28,057 bases of DNA, taken from the NCBI GenBank assembly GCA_964449295.1, contig CAYUZN010000009.1:1-28057 (forward strand), read 5' to 3'. The translations under genes were made by a program, and so were the position numbers. The notes beneath the pieces were generated by a model. The model saw nothing but the letters and a program-made list of their open reading frames with translations, did not search any database and was not told the origin of the DNA. Positions within the stretch are counted from its first letter, which is position 1. The number at the start of each line of letters is the position of its first letter. This DNA is from CANJJB01 sp964449295 (lineage in GTDB: Bacteria > Chlamydiota > Chlamydiia > Chlamydiales > Rhabdochlamydiaceae). Below, in pieces: positions 7,991-14,764 of the stretch.

Positions 7991-8157
7991 ACCTCTTGCG
8001 TAACTAAGGTTCTGTCGATTTTCCGGTTCTTTTGAGCCAATTTTCAATTTAAACTGAAGGGGTAATATCCACTTGCGTATATGACCCCTTCAGTTTAAAT
8101 TGAAAATTGGTCAAAATAATCCAAAAAATCGACGAACCCTTAGTTACGCAAGAGGTC
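7990..8157. repeat. 168-bp long inverted repeat, MITE-like
   Basis: Two 74-bp arms (7990-8063 and 8084-8157) are inverted copies separated by a 20-bp spacer. Aligned without gaps they match at 63 of 74 positions. The outer 20 bp (GACCTCTTGCGTAACTAAGG) and the inner 25 bp (CCAATTTTCAATTTAAACTG with GGGGT) are identical, and differences cluster in the middle. Identical ends with a diverged centre are what a non-autonomous element with terminal inverted repeats would show. No target-site duplication is evident at the edges. The left edge abuts the stop of the FlgN-like gene; the right edge supplies AGAGG 8 nt before the ATG of the next gene. A strong hairpin acting as a transcription barrier is the alternative. 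Confidence 0.75.
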
Positions 8158-8163
8158 AAGGCA

Positions 8164-9165
8164 ATGCGCTCAGCTGCTGGATTAATCTATGGGCCTATGG
8201 CTCATCACCTCGATCATTTAGCACCCTTGTGTACTTTATTAGACATTCCTCTCATCGTTACAGAAGAGGATTTCGTCTCTCTTGCACAAAAATATTACCC
8301 CGGCCTCTCCGTTATCTATTGGGATTATCTACAAGCGCCTTTCAATCTCACTCAAAATTTTGATACCATCTTCACGTCTATGCCAAGGCCTCTTTTTCAA
8401 AATGCTTTTTTCCTCGCTCAAAAACTGCTCGGGAAAGAAATCTCTTCTATTTGGATTCCCCATGGGAATTCCGACAAAGGACACGCCTCTTCTTTTATGG
8501 AAGGGCTACAGCATGATCTCTATGCTCTTGTCTATGGCAGAAAAATGATCGATTTTTTGAAAGCCAAAGAAGCTTTTTATCAGCTAAAAGCTTGCTTACC
8601 CATTGGAAATTTTCGCTACACCCACTATTTAAAATATAAAGAATTCTACGACTCTCTGATAGAAGAGCACATCCCTTCTTCAAAGCCGCTGATTTTATAT
8701 GCGCCAACCTGGCAAGATGCTGAAAATTCAACTTCTTTTTACGAGGCTTGCCCTACTCTTATAGACAACTTGCCGAAACACTACCACCTTGTCATCAAAC
8801 TCCATCCTAATCTCACTGATCACAAAGCAGATGAGCTCATTTATCGCTATGAAAACAAAGTCACATTCTTAAAAGAGTGGACGCCTATCTATCCTCTCTT
8901 AAATAAAACCTCGATCTATATTGGCGATATGTCTTCTATTGGCTATGATTTTTTAACCTTTGATAGACCGATGTTCTTCCTCAATCAAAATAGACGCAAT
9001 CTTGCAAACGACCCTGGCTTATTTCTTCACCAAGCAGGGATCTCTCTGACTCCTGAAGATTACCCTCACATCTATACCATCATTGAAAAAGAGATTCCCC
9101 AAGATAAAGAAAAATTTCACCCTATTAGACAAAAAATCTACTCTTACACCTTTTTATGCGATTAA
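8164..9165 (+). CDS. CDP-glycerol glycerophosphotransferase-like protein, copy 1
   Basis: 333 residues from the ATG at 8164. A longer frame from a TTG at 8107 would start inside the inverted repeat. The 8164 start is preferred because it aligns with the start of the tandem paralogue and has AGAGG 8 nt upstream. Motifs resemble the glycerophosphotransferase family (TagB/TagF type, GT-B-like): HGNSDKGH in place of the HG..K site, GNFRY, LILYAPTWQDAENSTSF, VIKLHPN, then IGDMSSIGYDFLTFDRPMFFL, which corresponds to 'DYSSi.fDf...drP'. Such enzymes move polyol phosphates or sugars onto envelope polymers; the real donor and acceptor here are unknown. It overlaps the next gene by 10 nt (ATGCGATTAA). 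Confidence 0.72.
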   Translation: MRSAAGLIYGPMAHHLDHLAPLCTLLDIPLIVTEEDFVSLAQKYYPGLSVIYWDYLQAPFNLTQNFDTIFTSMPRPLFQNAFFLAQKLLGKEISSIWIPHGNSDKGHASSFMEGLQHDLYALVYGRKMIDFLKAKEAFYQLKACLPIGNFRYTHYLKYKEFYDSLIEEHIPSSKPLILYAPTWQDAENSTSFYEACPTLIDNLPKHYHLVIKLHPNLTDHKADELIYRYENKVTFLKEWTPIYPLLNKTSIYIGDMSSIGYDFLTFDRPMFFLNQNRRNLANDPGLFLHQAGISLTPEDYPHIYTIIEKEIPQDKEKFHPIRQKIYSYTFLCD

Positions 9166-10192
9166 TTGCCATTCATACAGGTCCTGACACTTATCTCGAT
9201 CATCTAGGGATCCTGGCTATTCTTTTAGATATCCCCCTCATTGTCACTGAGCCAGAGCTGCTACGTACCGCTAAACTTTTTTATCCAAAATTAAATTGTA
9301 TTTTGAAAGATCATCTTGATCTCTCTTTAAAATTTTTAGCAGACAATTACGATGTCATCGTCACATCAGGACACCTATGGGCAGCCGAAATGATGCCTCT
9401 TTTTGAGACTCTTTTTGGCAAAAAAATGCGCATGATTTACTGCCCTCATGGTAACTCGGATAAAGGACACTCTTTAAAAGATCCTCCAGTCAAAGACATC
9501 TCTCTTATCTATGGAAAGCACATGTTAGATCTTTTAGAAAAAACAGGAGCTCTTGCTAAACTCTCTTCCTGTTTTATCTGCGGAAACTTTCGCGCTCATT
9601 TTTATTTAGACAATAAATCTTTCTACGACNNNNNNNNNNTGCCTGCAGTCTTCTAATTCCTCAATTAGACAAACAGAAAAAAACACTTTTGTACGCACCA
9701 ACATGGTCCGATCAAGAAAACACCTCATCTTTTTTTGATAAATGTGAAGATATTATCAACTCCTTACAAGTTGAATTTAATCTTATGATTAAACTGCATC
9801 CCTTTTTAGAAGAGAAAGCACCCAGCTATACGCACTATATTACAGAGAAATATAAACAAACCAAGAACGTCATTTTTGCATCTACTATTCCAACGATTTA
9901 TCCTCTTCTGAATCTCTGCGATGGGTACCTCGGTGATTTCTCTTCAATTGGTTATGACATGCTTTTTTTTGGCAAACCGATGTTCTTTTTTGGATCTAAC
10001 GAAGGCATTATTTATAAATGTGGGCAAGAAATCCCTTCTCAAGCAAATTGTCTGCAGTTTATCAAAGAGAATTGGAACTGGAATAGGGATCATTTTTTAC
10101 CTATCAGGCAAAAAACTTATACCTATGTGTTTGGAGAAAAAACAAAAAGAGTCCTGTTAACAACAGGACTCTTATGTAAGAGAATTACTTAG
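9156..10192 (+). CDS. CDP-glycerol glycerophosphotransferase-like protein, copy 2 (contains assembly gap)
   Basis: Tandem paralogue of the gene before it. The first part reads MRLIAIHTGPDTYLDHLGIL, with LLDIPLIVTE, CPHGNSDKGHS and GNFRAHFYLD. The second part resumes after ten Ns in another frame as ACSLLIPQLDKQKKTLLYAP, then IKLHPF, PTIYPLLN and GDFSSIGYDMLFFGKPMFFF. The frame change is explained if the true gap length leaves remainder 2 when divided by 3, so the gene is probably intact. Compared with copy 1 the C-terminus is about 15 residues longer, and these codons run into the terminator of the convergent small gene. Its start lies within the end of copy 1, implying coupled translation. 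Same functional limits as copy 1. Confidence 0.7.
9630..9639. other. Assembly gap (10 N) inside copy 2
   Basis: Ten Ns are a scaffolding placeholder. The upstream codon ends at 9629 (FYD) and the downstream frame has its first full codon at 9641. Homology to copy 1 suggests that only a few residues are missing between FYD and the segment before LLYAPTW. Confidence 0.95.
10147..10173 (-). terminator. Intrinsic terminator of the 10185-10394 gene
   Basis: AAGAGTCCTGTT (10147-10158) and AACAGGACTCTT (10162-10173) form a perfect 12-bp stem with a 3-nt loop. Read on the minus strand the stem is followed by TTTGTTTTTT. It starts 12 nt after the stop of the minus-strand gene. The hairpin also lies within the last codons of copy 2 on the plus strand. 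Confidence 0.85.
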
Positions 10193-10394
10193 AAATTTCT
10201 GTAGTTTCTGGAGTGGCAGGAGCGTCTGTTGTAGCTACTGTTGTCTCTTCAGATTTCTTCTCTTCTGAAGTAGTTGTTGTTGTTGCAACATCAACAGTTA
10301 TTGTTTGCTCAGTAGATTCATTATCACCAGCAACAGCAAAAGAACTCATTCCACAAGCAATCGCAGTCAAAAAAATCCATACTTTCTTTTTCAT
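10185..10394 (-). CDS. Tiny exported Thr/Glu-rich protein
   Basis: 69 residues. MKKKVWIFLTAIACGMSSFAVAG is a textbook Sec signal peptide with probable cleavage after AVA, so it should leave the cytoplasm. The mature 46 residues have very low complexity: a run of five threonines, SEEKKSEE, then TTVATTDAPATPETTE. There is no cysteine in the mature part and no recognisable domain. Expression is well supported: a promoter with TTGACG, 17 nt and TAGACT, a Shine-Dalgarno GGGAG, and a strong intrinsic terminator. It overlaps the end of copy 2 by 8 nt on the opposite strand. It may be a surface or periplasmic spacer peptide or an effector; function unknown. Confidence 0.75.
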   Translation of the reverse strand: MKKKVWIFLTAIACGMSSFAVAGDNESTEQTITVDVATTTTTSEEKKSEETTVATTDAPATPETTEISK

Positions 10395-10433
10395 ACAAAT
10401 CTCCCTTTTTAATGGTTTTTGAAAGACTGTGTT

Positions 10434-10462
10434 AGTCTATGAAATCTGTCAATTTTCGTCAA
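10434..10462 (-). promoter_or_regulatory. Promoter of the small exported protein gene
   Basis: On the minus strand TTGACG (10462-10457) and TAGACT (10439-10434) are separated by exactly 17 nt. Predicted transcription start is near 10427, giving a leader of about 30 nt before the ATG at 10394. A second TTGACA lies just inside the spacer. Confidence 0.5.
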
Positions 10463-10633
10463 TAAACTTACATTAAATTAGAATTGTTAAAAGAAAATCA
10501 TTTTAACTTCTTTACAAATTTTTAACTTAACGTTTGTTTGCTTTTTCAAACACTTTAAAAAATTAATGCGAAACATTATTTTACTGTTGGAGAAAATCTT
10601 TAAATCATATGATGGATCTCTTCCGAAAAACGC

Positions 10634-10706
10634 GGGGTGTTAGCTCAGTTGGTAGAGCGCAACGATGGCATTGTTGAGGTCAGCGGTTCGATCCCGCTAC
10701 ACTCCA
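10634..10706 (+). tRNA. tRNA-Ala, anticodon GGC
   Basis: 73 nt fold as a cloverleaf. The acceptor stem is GGGGTGT with ACACTCC (one G-U), and the D arm is GCTC/GAGC. The anticodon stem is CAACG with TGTTG and loop ATGGCAT, giving anticodon GGC at positions 34-36 (reads GCC and GCU). The T arm is AGCGG/CCGCT with loop TTCGATC, and the discriminator base is A. The 3' CCA is not encoded (TTA follows) and must be added by CCA transferase. The complete gene is covered on the opposite strand by the 3' end of the AbiEii frame as far as nt 12 of the tRNA. The 239 nt upstream are AT-rich and hold only the promoter of the minus-strand gene and no other gene. Confidence 0.97.
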
Positions 10707-11733
10707 TTATCAAGGAATGCAAAGGTGCTGTCAGATTGATAAGATGTTCTAGATCGGACAAGGATCTCAGTATATCGTCAAAATTTACAGGCTCAGTAAG
10801 ATACATGTCGCGCATCAACTGATAATCACGTCGCAATTCAGGCAGTCTTTCAACTCTAGGAATAAGGTGAAAGGCACCAGGTTTGGCTTGGCTGTAGTTT
10901 GCCCATGAGTCACGAAAGAACAGATTCTTCCATAAAACGACTCTATCTCGGAGGTCATGGTGATCAATAGCTTTGATTGCCTCTGGGTGATTTGCCAGTG
11001 CCGCGGTATCAGCGTAATGGCGGGAGAACCTATCTCGCATTGGTTTGTCGAGCGGTCGATGATACTCTGCGTGTAGAATCGTAGCTTTTTCCCAGAAAGT
11101 CCGCTCGATCTCTAGAGCAATGACTTCACATTGCCAATCGAGAAAGGCTGTGGGGAAAACCTCAGCAATCCAAGGTCGTATTGGATAGCGTCCAGTGGGT
11201 TGCTGATCAGTCAGAGAGCCGAACTCGAGTTTTACAGAACGCTTGATGTAGGCAAGCCCTGTTGGCAGCGATGATGGATAATGAAAAAGAATTACTGGCG
11301 ATTTGGTTTGGGGGTCTTTTAAAAACTCGAATCTTGCCTGCTCATTCTTTCCTAGTACGCCCAATGCTGATGTTTCTAACATCGACATAATCTGAGTTTG
11401 AACAACGCTCTCACATGCCTCTTCAGCTTTTTTCCACCATTTATCAGCTTGACTGCGATTTGCAGCGGTTTCTGGAAGTCCAAGAAAGGTAGGCGATAGG
11501 GAAAGATCGATGTCTTCAGAAAATCGATTGATTGCACCAAATATTTTTGATAGGGAAGTGCCCCCTTTGAATACAAGGCTTTCAGTGAACTCCGACTCGA
11601 ATAGAATACTAAGTAACCAGCACACGAAGAAATCTTTCTCCATGATTACAGGGGATATGTTTCTTTGAATGGCGGCTTGTTCAATATACAGGCGTCGTTC
11701 GTCAGAGGGTAATTTTAAAAAGTCAAGTTTCAC
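10645..11733 (-). CDS. abiEii: AbiEii/MenT-type nucleotidyltransferase toxin
   Basis: 362 residues. Family features: EKDFFVCWLL near residue 32, the nucleotidyltransferase signature FKGGTSLSKIFGAINRFSED at 55-74 leading to the metal-binding DxD at Asp74/Asp76, and ERTFWEKATILHAEYHRP in the C-terminal half. Proteins of this type transfer nucleotides to RNA; the characterised MenT toxins act on tRNA acceptor ends. Family members normally end soon after the helix seen here as LEHLIN (about residue 333). The last 20 residues are the antisense translation of the tRNA-Ala gene and the stop lies within it, so the native stop was probably lost at the insertion junction. It sits 1 nt downstream of abiEi. 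Base composition looks richer in G+C than the neighbours, which fits acquisition. Confidence 0.9.
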   Translation of the reverse strand: MKLDFLKLPSDERRLYIEQAAIQRNISPVIMEKDFFVCWLLSILFESEFTESLVFKGGTSLSKIFGAINRFSEDIDLSLSPTFLGLPETAANRSQADKWWKKAEEACESVVQTQIMSMLETSALGVLGKNEQARFEFLKDPQTKSPVILFHYPSSLPTGLAYIKRSVKLEFGSLTDQQPTGRYPIRPWIAEVFPTAFLDWQCEVIALEIERTFWEKATILHAEYHRPLDKPMRDRFSRHYADTAALANHPEAIKAIDHHDLRDRVVLWKNLFFRDSWANYSQAKPGAFHLIPRVERLPELRRDYQLMRDMYLTEPVNFDDILRSLSDLEHLINLTAPLHSLIMECSGIEPLTSTMPSLRSTN

Positions 11734-11734
11734 T

Positions 11735-12358
11735 TTAAACCTCCTCGGCTAATTCCTTGAAAATAGAATGCATCCATTCCGGTGCAAATCGAATATCCTT
11801 GAGCAACCCTTGTCGTGCATCCATTGGTATAGTCCGCTTTAAATGTTCAAGTCGTTCTGAGGTGATATTTTCTTTACCTAGTTCACGGAATGCTTGAACT
11901 AAAAGACCGCTGAGCCGTCCTGCCATTGCCATATTTTTGGGAGTTGTTCGTCGCAGCTGAATGGTTGTCATGCCTATTTTTACCGTTCGACTTGGTCCGT
12001 CTGTCAGAAATACAACTTTAGCAGGAACTTGTTCGGATAGTCCTAGGATATTTGCCGCATAAGCGCCTGTTGGTTGAATACGAGTACAATCTCTACCAAC
12101 CAAGGCCTCTGCTATTTTTTCTGGAGACGGTTGAAGTTTTCCAAGCTTAGGGTGTTCTTTAGGAAAATCATATATTCCCCTTGCGAGGCGGCGAATGGTT
12201 CCTTTTCGAACAAGTCGATGAAGAACAATGTCGATAGCTTGCCGACTACCAAAGCTTAAAAAGTCCGTTGGAACAAATACAGTGCCATGTCCAAAGGTAT
12301 TTATTGCGTTAAATATCTGATAATCAATGCTTTTCGATTGTTTGCGATTACTCTTCAT
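11735..12358 (-). CDS. abiEi: AbiEi-family antitoxin and transcriptional repressor (DUF6088)
   Basis: 207 residues. An N-terminal winged helix (about 10-70) includes FVPTDFLSFGSRQAID, HRLVRKGTIRRLARGIYDFP, the usual helix and wing of AbiEi/DUF6088 proteins. The rest carries the family's domain with PTGAYAANILGLSEQVPAKV, FLTDGPSRTVKIG and IQLRRT. AbiEi proteins neutralise AbiEii as type IV-like antitoxins and repress their own operon by binding inverted repeats near the promoter. A perfect 8-bp inverted repeat ends directly before this ATG. No Shine-Dalgarno is visible. The toxin gene begins 1 nt after this stop, the standard abiE order. The pair follows rpoD on the same strand after 49 nt, so read-through from rpoD could also transcribe it. 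Confidence 0.88.
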   Translation of the reverse strand: MKSNRKQSKSIDYQIFNAINTFGHGTVFVPTDFLSFGSRQAIDIVLHRLVRKGTIRRLARGIYDFPKEHPKLGKLQPSPEKIAEALVGRDCTRIQPTGAYAANILGLSEQVPAKVVFLTDGPSRTVKIGMTTIQLRRTTPKNMAMAGRLSGLLVQAFRELGKENITSERLEHLKRTIPMDARQGLLKDIRFAPEWMHSIFKELAEEV

Positions 12359-12386
12359 GTAAGAAATACTGCCATGTTTTTCTTAC
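12359..12386. promoter_or_regulatory. Inverted repeat, candidate AbiEi operator
   Basis: GTAAGAAA (12359-12366) and TTTCTTAC (12379-12386) are perfect 8-bp inverted arms with a 12-nt spacer, directly upstream of the abiEi ATG. The position matches the autoregulatory sites known for AbiEi. On the minus strand no T-run follows, so it is a poor rpoD terminator. Confidence 0.5.
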
Positions 12387-12407
12387 AAAAACAAGCGCTA
12401 TTTTCAA

Positions 12408-14072
12408 TCATTCACTTTCTAAGAGATCTAAGAAAGCATGTAGCTGCTTAGAGCGTGTTGGGTGACGCATTTTGCGAAGCGCTTTAGCTTCAATCTGACG
12501 AACCCTTTCCCTGGTTACCTTAAAGCGAATGCCGACTTCTTCTAGAGTTTTTGGCTTTCCATCAAGAAGACCAAAACGTTCAATGAGAACAGTTCTTTCT
12601 CTCTCTGTTAAAGTCGAGAGAACCTCTCCCATCTTATCTTTCAAAATCGCATAGCCTGTAGCTTCTGCTGGAGACTCTATCGCTGTATCTTCTAAGAAGT
12701 CACCGAACTGACTCTCTCCTCCATCTCCCACTTCTGCTTGCAACGAGATCGGATGTTGGGCGATTTTATAGATTTCGCGCACTCTGTCGGGCGTTAAATC
12801 AAGCTCAAGCGCAAGCTCTTCCGGAGTAGGCTCTCTTCCTGTTTCCATCATGAGCTTTTTCGCACCTCTGAGCACTTTATTGATCGTTTCGATCATGTGC
12901 ACAGGAATACGGATTGTACGAGCCTGATCTGCTATAGCCCGCGTGACAGCTTGCCTAATCCACCATGTCGCATAGGTAGAAAATTTATACCCTCTGCGGT
13001 ATTCGAATTTCTCGACCGCTTTCATGAGACCCATATTGCCTTCTTGGATAAGGTCCAAGAAAGAAAGGCCTCTATTGGTGTATTTTTTTGCAATTGAAAT
13101 AACAAGACGCAAGTTTGACTCAACCATCTCTCGTTTAGCTTCTTGGCTCTTATCCATCCAACGCTGCAACATACGAACGTCTTTTTTAAACTCATCAAGC
13201 GTTCGTCCTGCAGCCAGTTCCCGCTTACTTAATTTACGTTGAACTGCTAGCAATTTTGCTGCTGCAAATTTATTTTTTTCAGCTCTTGGAAGAAGCTCTT
13301 GTATCTCTTTTTCTAAACTTAAAAATCGATCGTAGGCGGTTAGAATAACCTCGCCAAAATCTTCAATAATATTGTGACGAAGATGCATTTGACGAAGATA
13401 GGCTTGCGTGCGGATTCTACTTTTTTCTAAATCTTCGAGAATTTTAGATTTGTCGAGTTTTTTTAACTCAGGATCGCGCAACTTAACAAGATACCCTTGA
13501 AGGACTTCATCTTCTTCTTTGAGAAGGTTGCAAAGCTTAGGTAAAAGAGTCAGATAATGCGTTTTGTCGACAACTTCTTTTTCAGAAATAACCTTATCGA
13601 ATCTCTCTTTGTTGGTGATGAGATAATTGGCAATCGAGATCGCTTCTCTTGTTGAATAACGGAATCTGAGAATGATTTTTTCAACCTGAATCTGAGCTTT
13701 TTCAATTCTCTTGGAAATCTCGACTTCTTCTTCCCTGGTTAGAAGAGGAACAGAACCCATTTCTTTCAGATACATCCTCACAGGGTCATCTGATGTCCCT
13801 TCCGTTCTCTTCCCAAGACTTTCGATTTCTTTAGCTTCTTTCTTGCGCTCTTTTTGACGCTCGACATCGGCTTGGTTTTGAACTTGAATGTCCATACCAC
13901 TCAAGAAAATCAAAACCTGATCAATTTGCTCAGGAGAGTCAAACGTCATCGGCAAAATTTCGTTGATCTCTTCGTAGGTGATATAGCCTTGCTCTTTAGC
14001 AAGGGTGACTAGCTCTTCAACTTTTTGCTGATGCTGTTGATTAAAAATGTTTGAAAAATTACCTTTACTCAT
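12408..14072 (-). CDS. rpoD: Primary RNA polymerase sigma factor (sigma-66/RpoD)
   Basis: 554 residues, close to chlamydial sigma-66. Region 1.1 is at the N-terminus (KEQGYITYEEINEILP), and region 1.2 is DDPVRMYLKEMGSVPLLTRE. Regions 2.1-2.4 run through NLRLVISIAKKYTNRGLSFL, DLIQEGNMGLMKAVEKFEYR and YATWWIRQAVTRAIADQART, with the -10 recognition helix. Region 3 is REPTPEELALELDLTPDRVR. Region 4.2 is the helix-turn-helix TLEEVGIRFKVTRERVRQIE for the -35 box. A long acidic/basic insert lies between 1.2 and 2, as in other primary sigmas. It directs housekeeping transcription, including the TTGACA-type promoters seen in this window. It is divergent from the CoiA-like gene, with 47 nt between the starts. 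No Shine-Dalgarno is evident. Confidence 0.97.
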   Translation of the reverse strand: MSKGNFSNIFNQQHQQKVEELVTLAKEQGYITYEEINEILPMTFDSPEQIDQVLIFLSGMDIQVQNQADVERQKERKKEAKEIESLGKRTEGTSDDPVRMYLKEMGSVPLLTREEEVEISKRIEKAQIQVEKIILRFRYSTREAISIANYLITNKERFDKVISEKEVVDKTHYLTLLPKLCNLLKEEDEVLQGYLVKLRDPELKKLDKSKILEDLEKSRIRTQAYLRQMHLRHNIIEDFGEVILTAYDRFLSLEKEIQELLPRAEKNKFAAAKLLAVQRKLSKRELAAGRTLDEFKKDVRMLQRWMDKSQEAKREMVESNLRLVISIAKKYTNRGLSFLDLIQEGNMGLMKAVEKFEYRRGYKFSTYATWWIRQAVTRAIADQARTIRIPVHMIETINKVLRGAKKLMMETGREPTPEELALELDLTPDRVREIYKIAQHPISLQAEVGDGGESQFGDFLEDTAIESPAEATGYAILKDKMGEVLSTLTERERTVLIERFGLLDGKPKTLEEVGIRFKVTRERVRQIEAKALRKMRHPTRSKQLHAFLDLLESE

Positions 14073-14082
14073 GCAGTTTATT

Positions 14083-14112
14083 AATATCCGATGATTATTG
14101 AGTTAAAGTCAA
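14083..14112 (-). promoter_or_regulatory. Possible rpoD promoter
   Basis: On the minus strand TTGACT (14112-14107) is followed after 18 nt by GATATT (14088-14083); a TATTAA overlaps at slightly longer spacing. It lies in the 47-nt gap before the rpoD ATG, so the transcript leader would be very short, in line with the missing Shine-Dalgarno. Confidence 0.3.
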
Positions 14113-14119
14113 GAGGTCT

Positions 14120-14764
14120 ATGCTCATCCTTAAAAATAGAAAAATTCTCCACCATCAGACGAGCGTAGCACATTTAAATATCCAACACCACCTTAAATCG
14201 CTCATTCCTGAGGCAATTCTTGAAAAATCCTTCCCTTCTCTAGGAAGAATAGCTGATGTCTGCTGGGAAAAGCATAAAATTATTTTTGAAATTCAATGCT
14301 CTCCTATCTCTCAAGAAGAAGTTGCCAAAAGATGTTCTGACTACGAACGCTTAGGCTATACTCCTGTGTGGATTCTCTATGTGAAACGCTTTAATAAAAA
14401 AAACTTGAGCAATGCTGAACATTTTTTAAGAAAAAGAGCCTGCTTTTTTTCAGACGGCTTTAAAATCTACGATCAATTTGAGATCCTCTCTCACGGACAA
14501 AGACTCTTTCGAGGCCCTCCTCTTCTCGTTAACTTACAAAACCCTCTTTCTCTCATTCCTCAGCCGGCAAACTCACCTCTTGCAATCTCTTCAAGAGATT
14601 GGCCTATCTCTTTTCAAGGGGACCTTCTCCATAGAGCCTCTGAAGGCCTGCTCTCCCATCTCACTGAACTTGAAGAGACCTTTCTCACACAATTAAAACC
14701 ATCTTTCTGGACAAGATTTTACAAAGAATGCCTCTATTACCTTCTCTCCCCTCTAACCCATTAG
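14120..14764 (+). CDS. CoiA-like competence nuclease-domain protein
   Basis: 214 residues. The core at about 43-90 (RIADVCWEKHKIIFEIQCSP, then a helix with AKRCSDYERLGYTPVWIL) is the CoiA-type restriction-endonuclease-like fold, with Asp46 and the Glu57-x-Gln59 pair as the probable metal site. CoiA proteins take part in natural transformation, acting after DNA uptake. Unlike full-length CoiA the protein has no recognisable zinc motif before the nuclease core, so it is a short version. From memory C. trachomatis has an uncharacterised gene (CT616) between rpoD (CT615) and S20 (CT617), so this is probably its counterpart. A Shine-Dalgarno-like AAGAGG is only about 3 nt before the ATG. The 3' end overlaps the convergent DUF3592-like gene by 12 nt. 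Confidence 0.68.
   Translation: MLILKNRKILHHQTSVAHLNIQHHLKSLIPEAILEKSFPSLGRIADVCWEKHKIIFEIQCSPISQEEVAKRCSDYERLGYTPVWILYVKRFNKKNLSNAEHFLRKRACFFSDGFKIYDQFEILSHGQRLFRGPPLLVNLQNPLSLIPQPANSPLAISSRDWPISFQGDLLHRASEGLLSHLTELEETFLTQLKPSFWTRFYKECLYYLLSPLTH

Noticed and set aside
8107..8163. TTG start extending the glycerophosphotransferase-like gene upstream
   Set aside because: The extra 19 residues come from the right arm of the inverted repeat and have no counterpart in the tandem paralogue; the ATG at 8164 has a Shine-Dalgarno.
7980..8165. Target-site duplication around the long inverted repeat
   Set aside because: The bases outside the two ends (GACTA and AAGGC) do not match, so transposition is inferred only from arm structure.
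9921..10160. Short plus-strand frame inside copy 2, and a frame antisense to the small exported gene at 10213-10422
   Set aside because: Shadows of real genes in other frames without start signals.
10532..10547. GTTTG/CAAAC small hairpin in the AT-rich gap before the tRNA
   Set aside because: A 5-bp stem in a T-rich stretch is expected by chance and is not placed after any gene end.
10637..10822. Plus-strand frame of 61 codons starting in the tRNA
   Set aside because: It translates the tRNA-Ala gene and antisense of abiEii; no Shine-Dalgarno and no family resemblance.
10680..12410. A second att-like copy of the tRNA 3' end at the far side of abiE
   Set aside because: No repeat of the T-arm/acceptor sequence was found near 12360-12410, so integrase-style insertion is not demonstrated.
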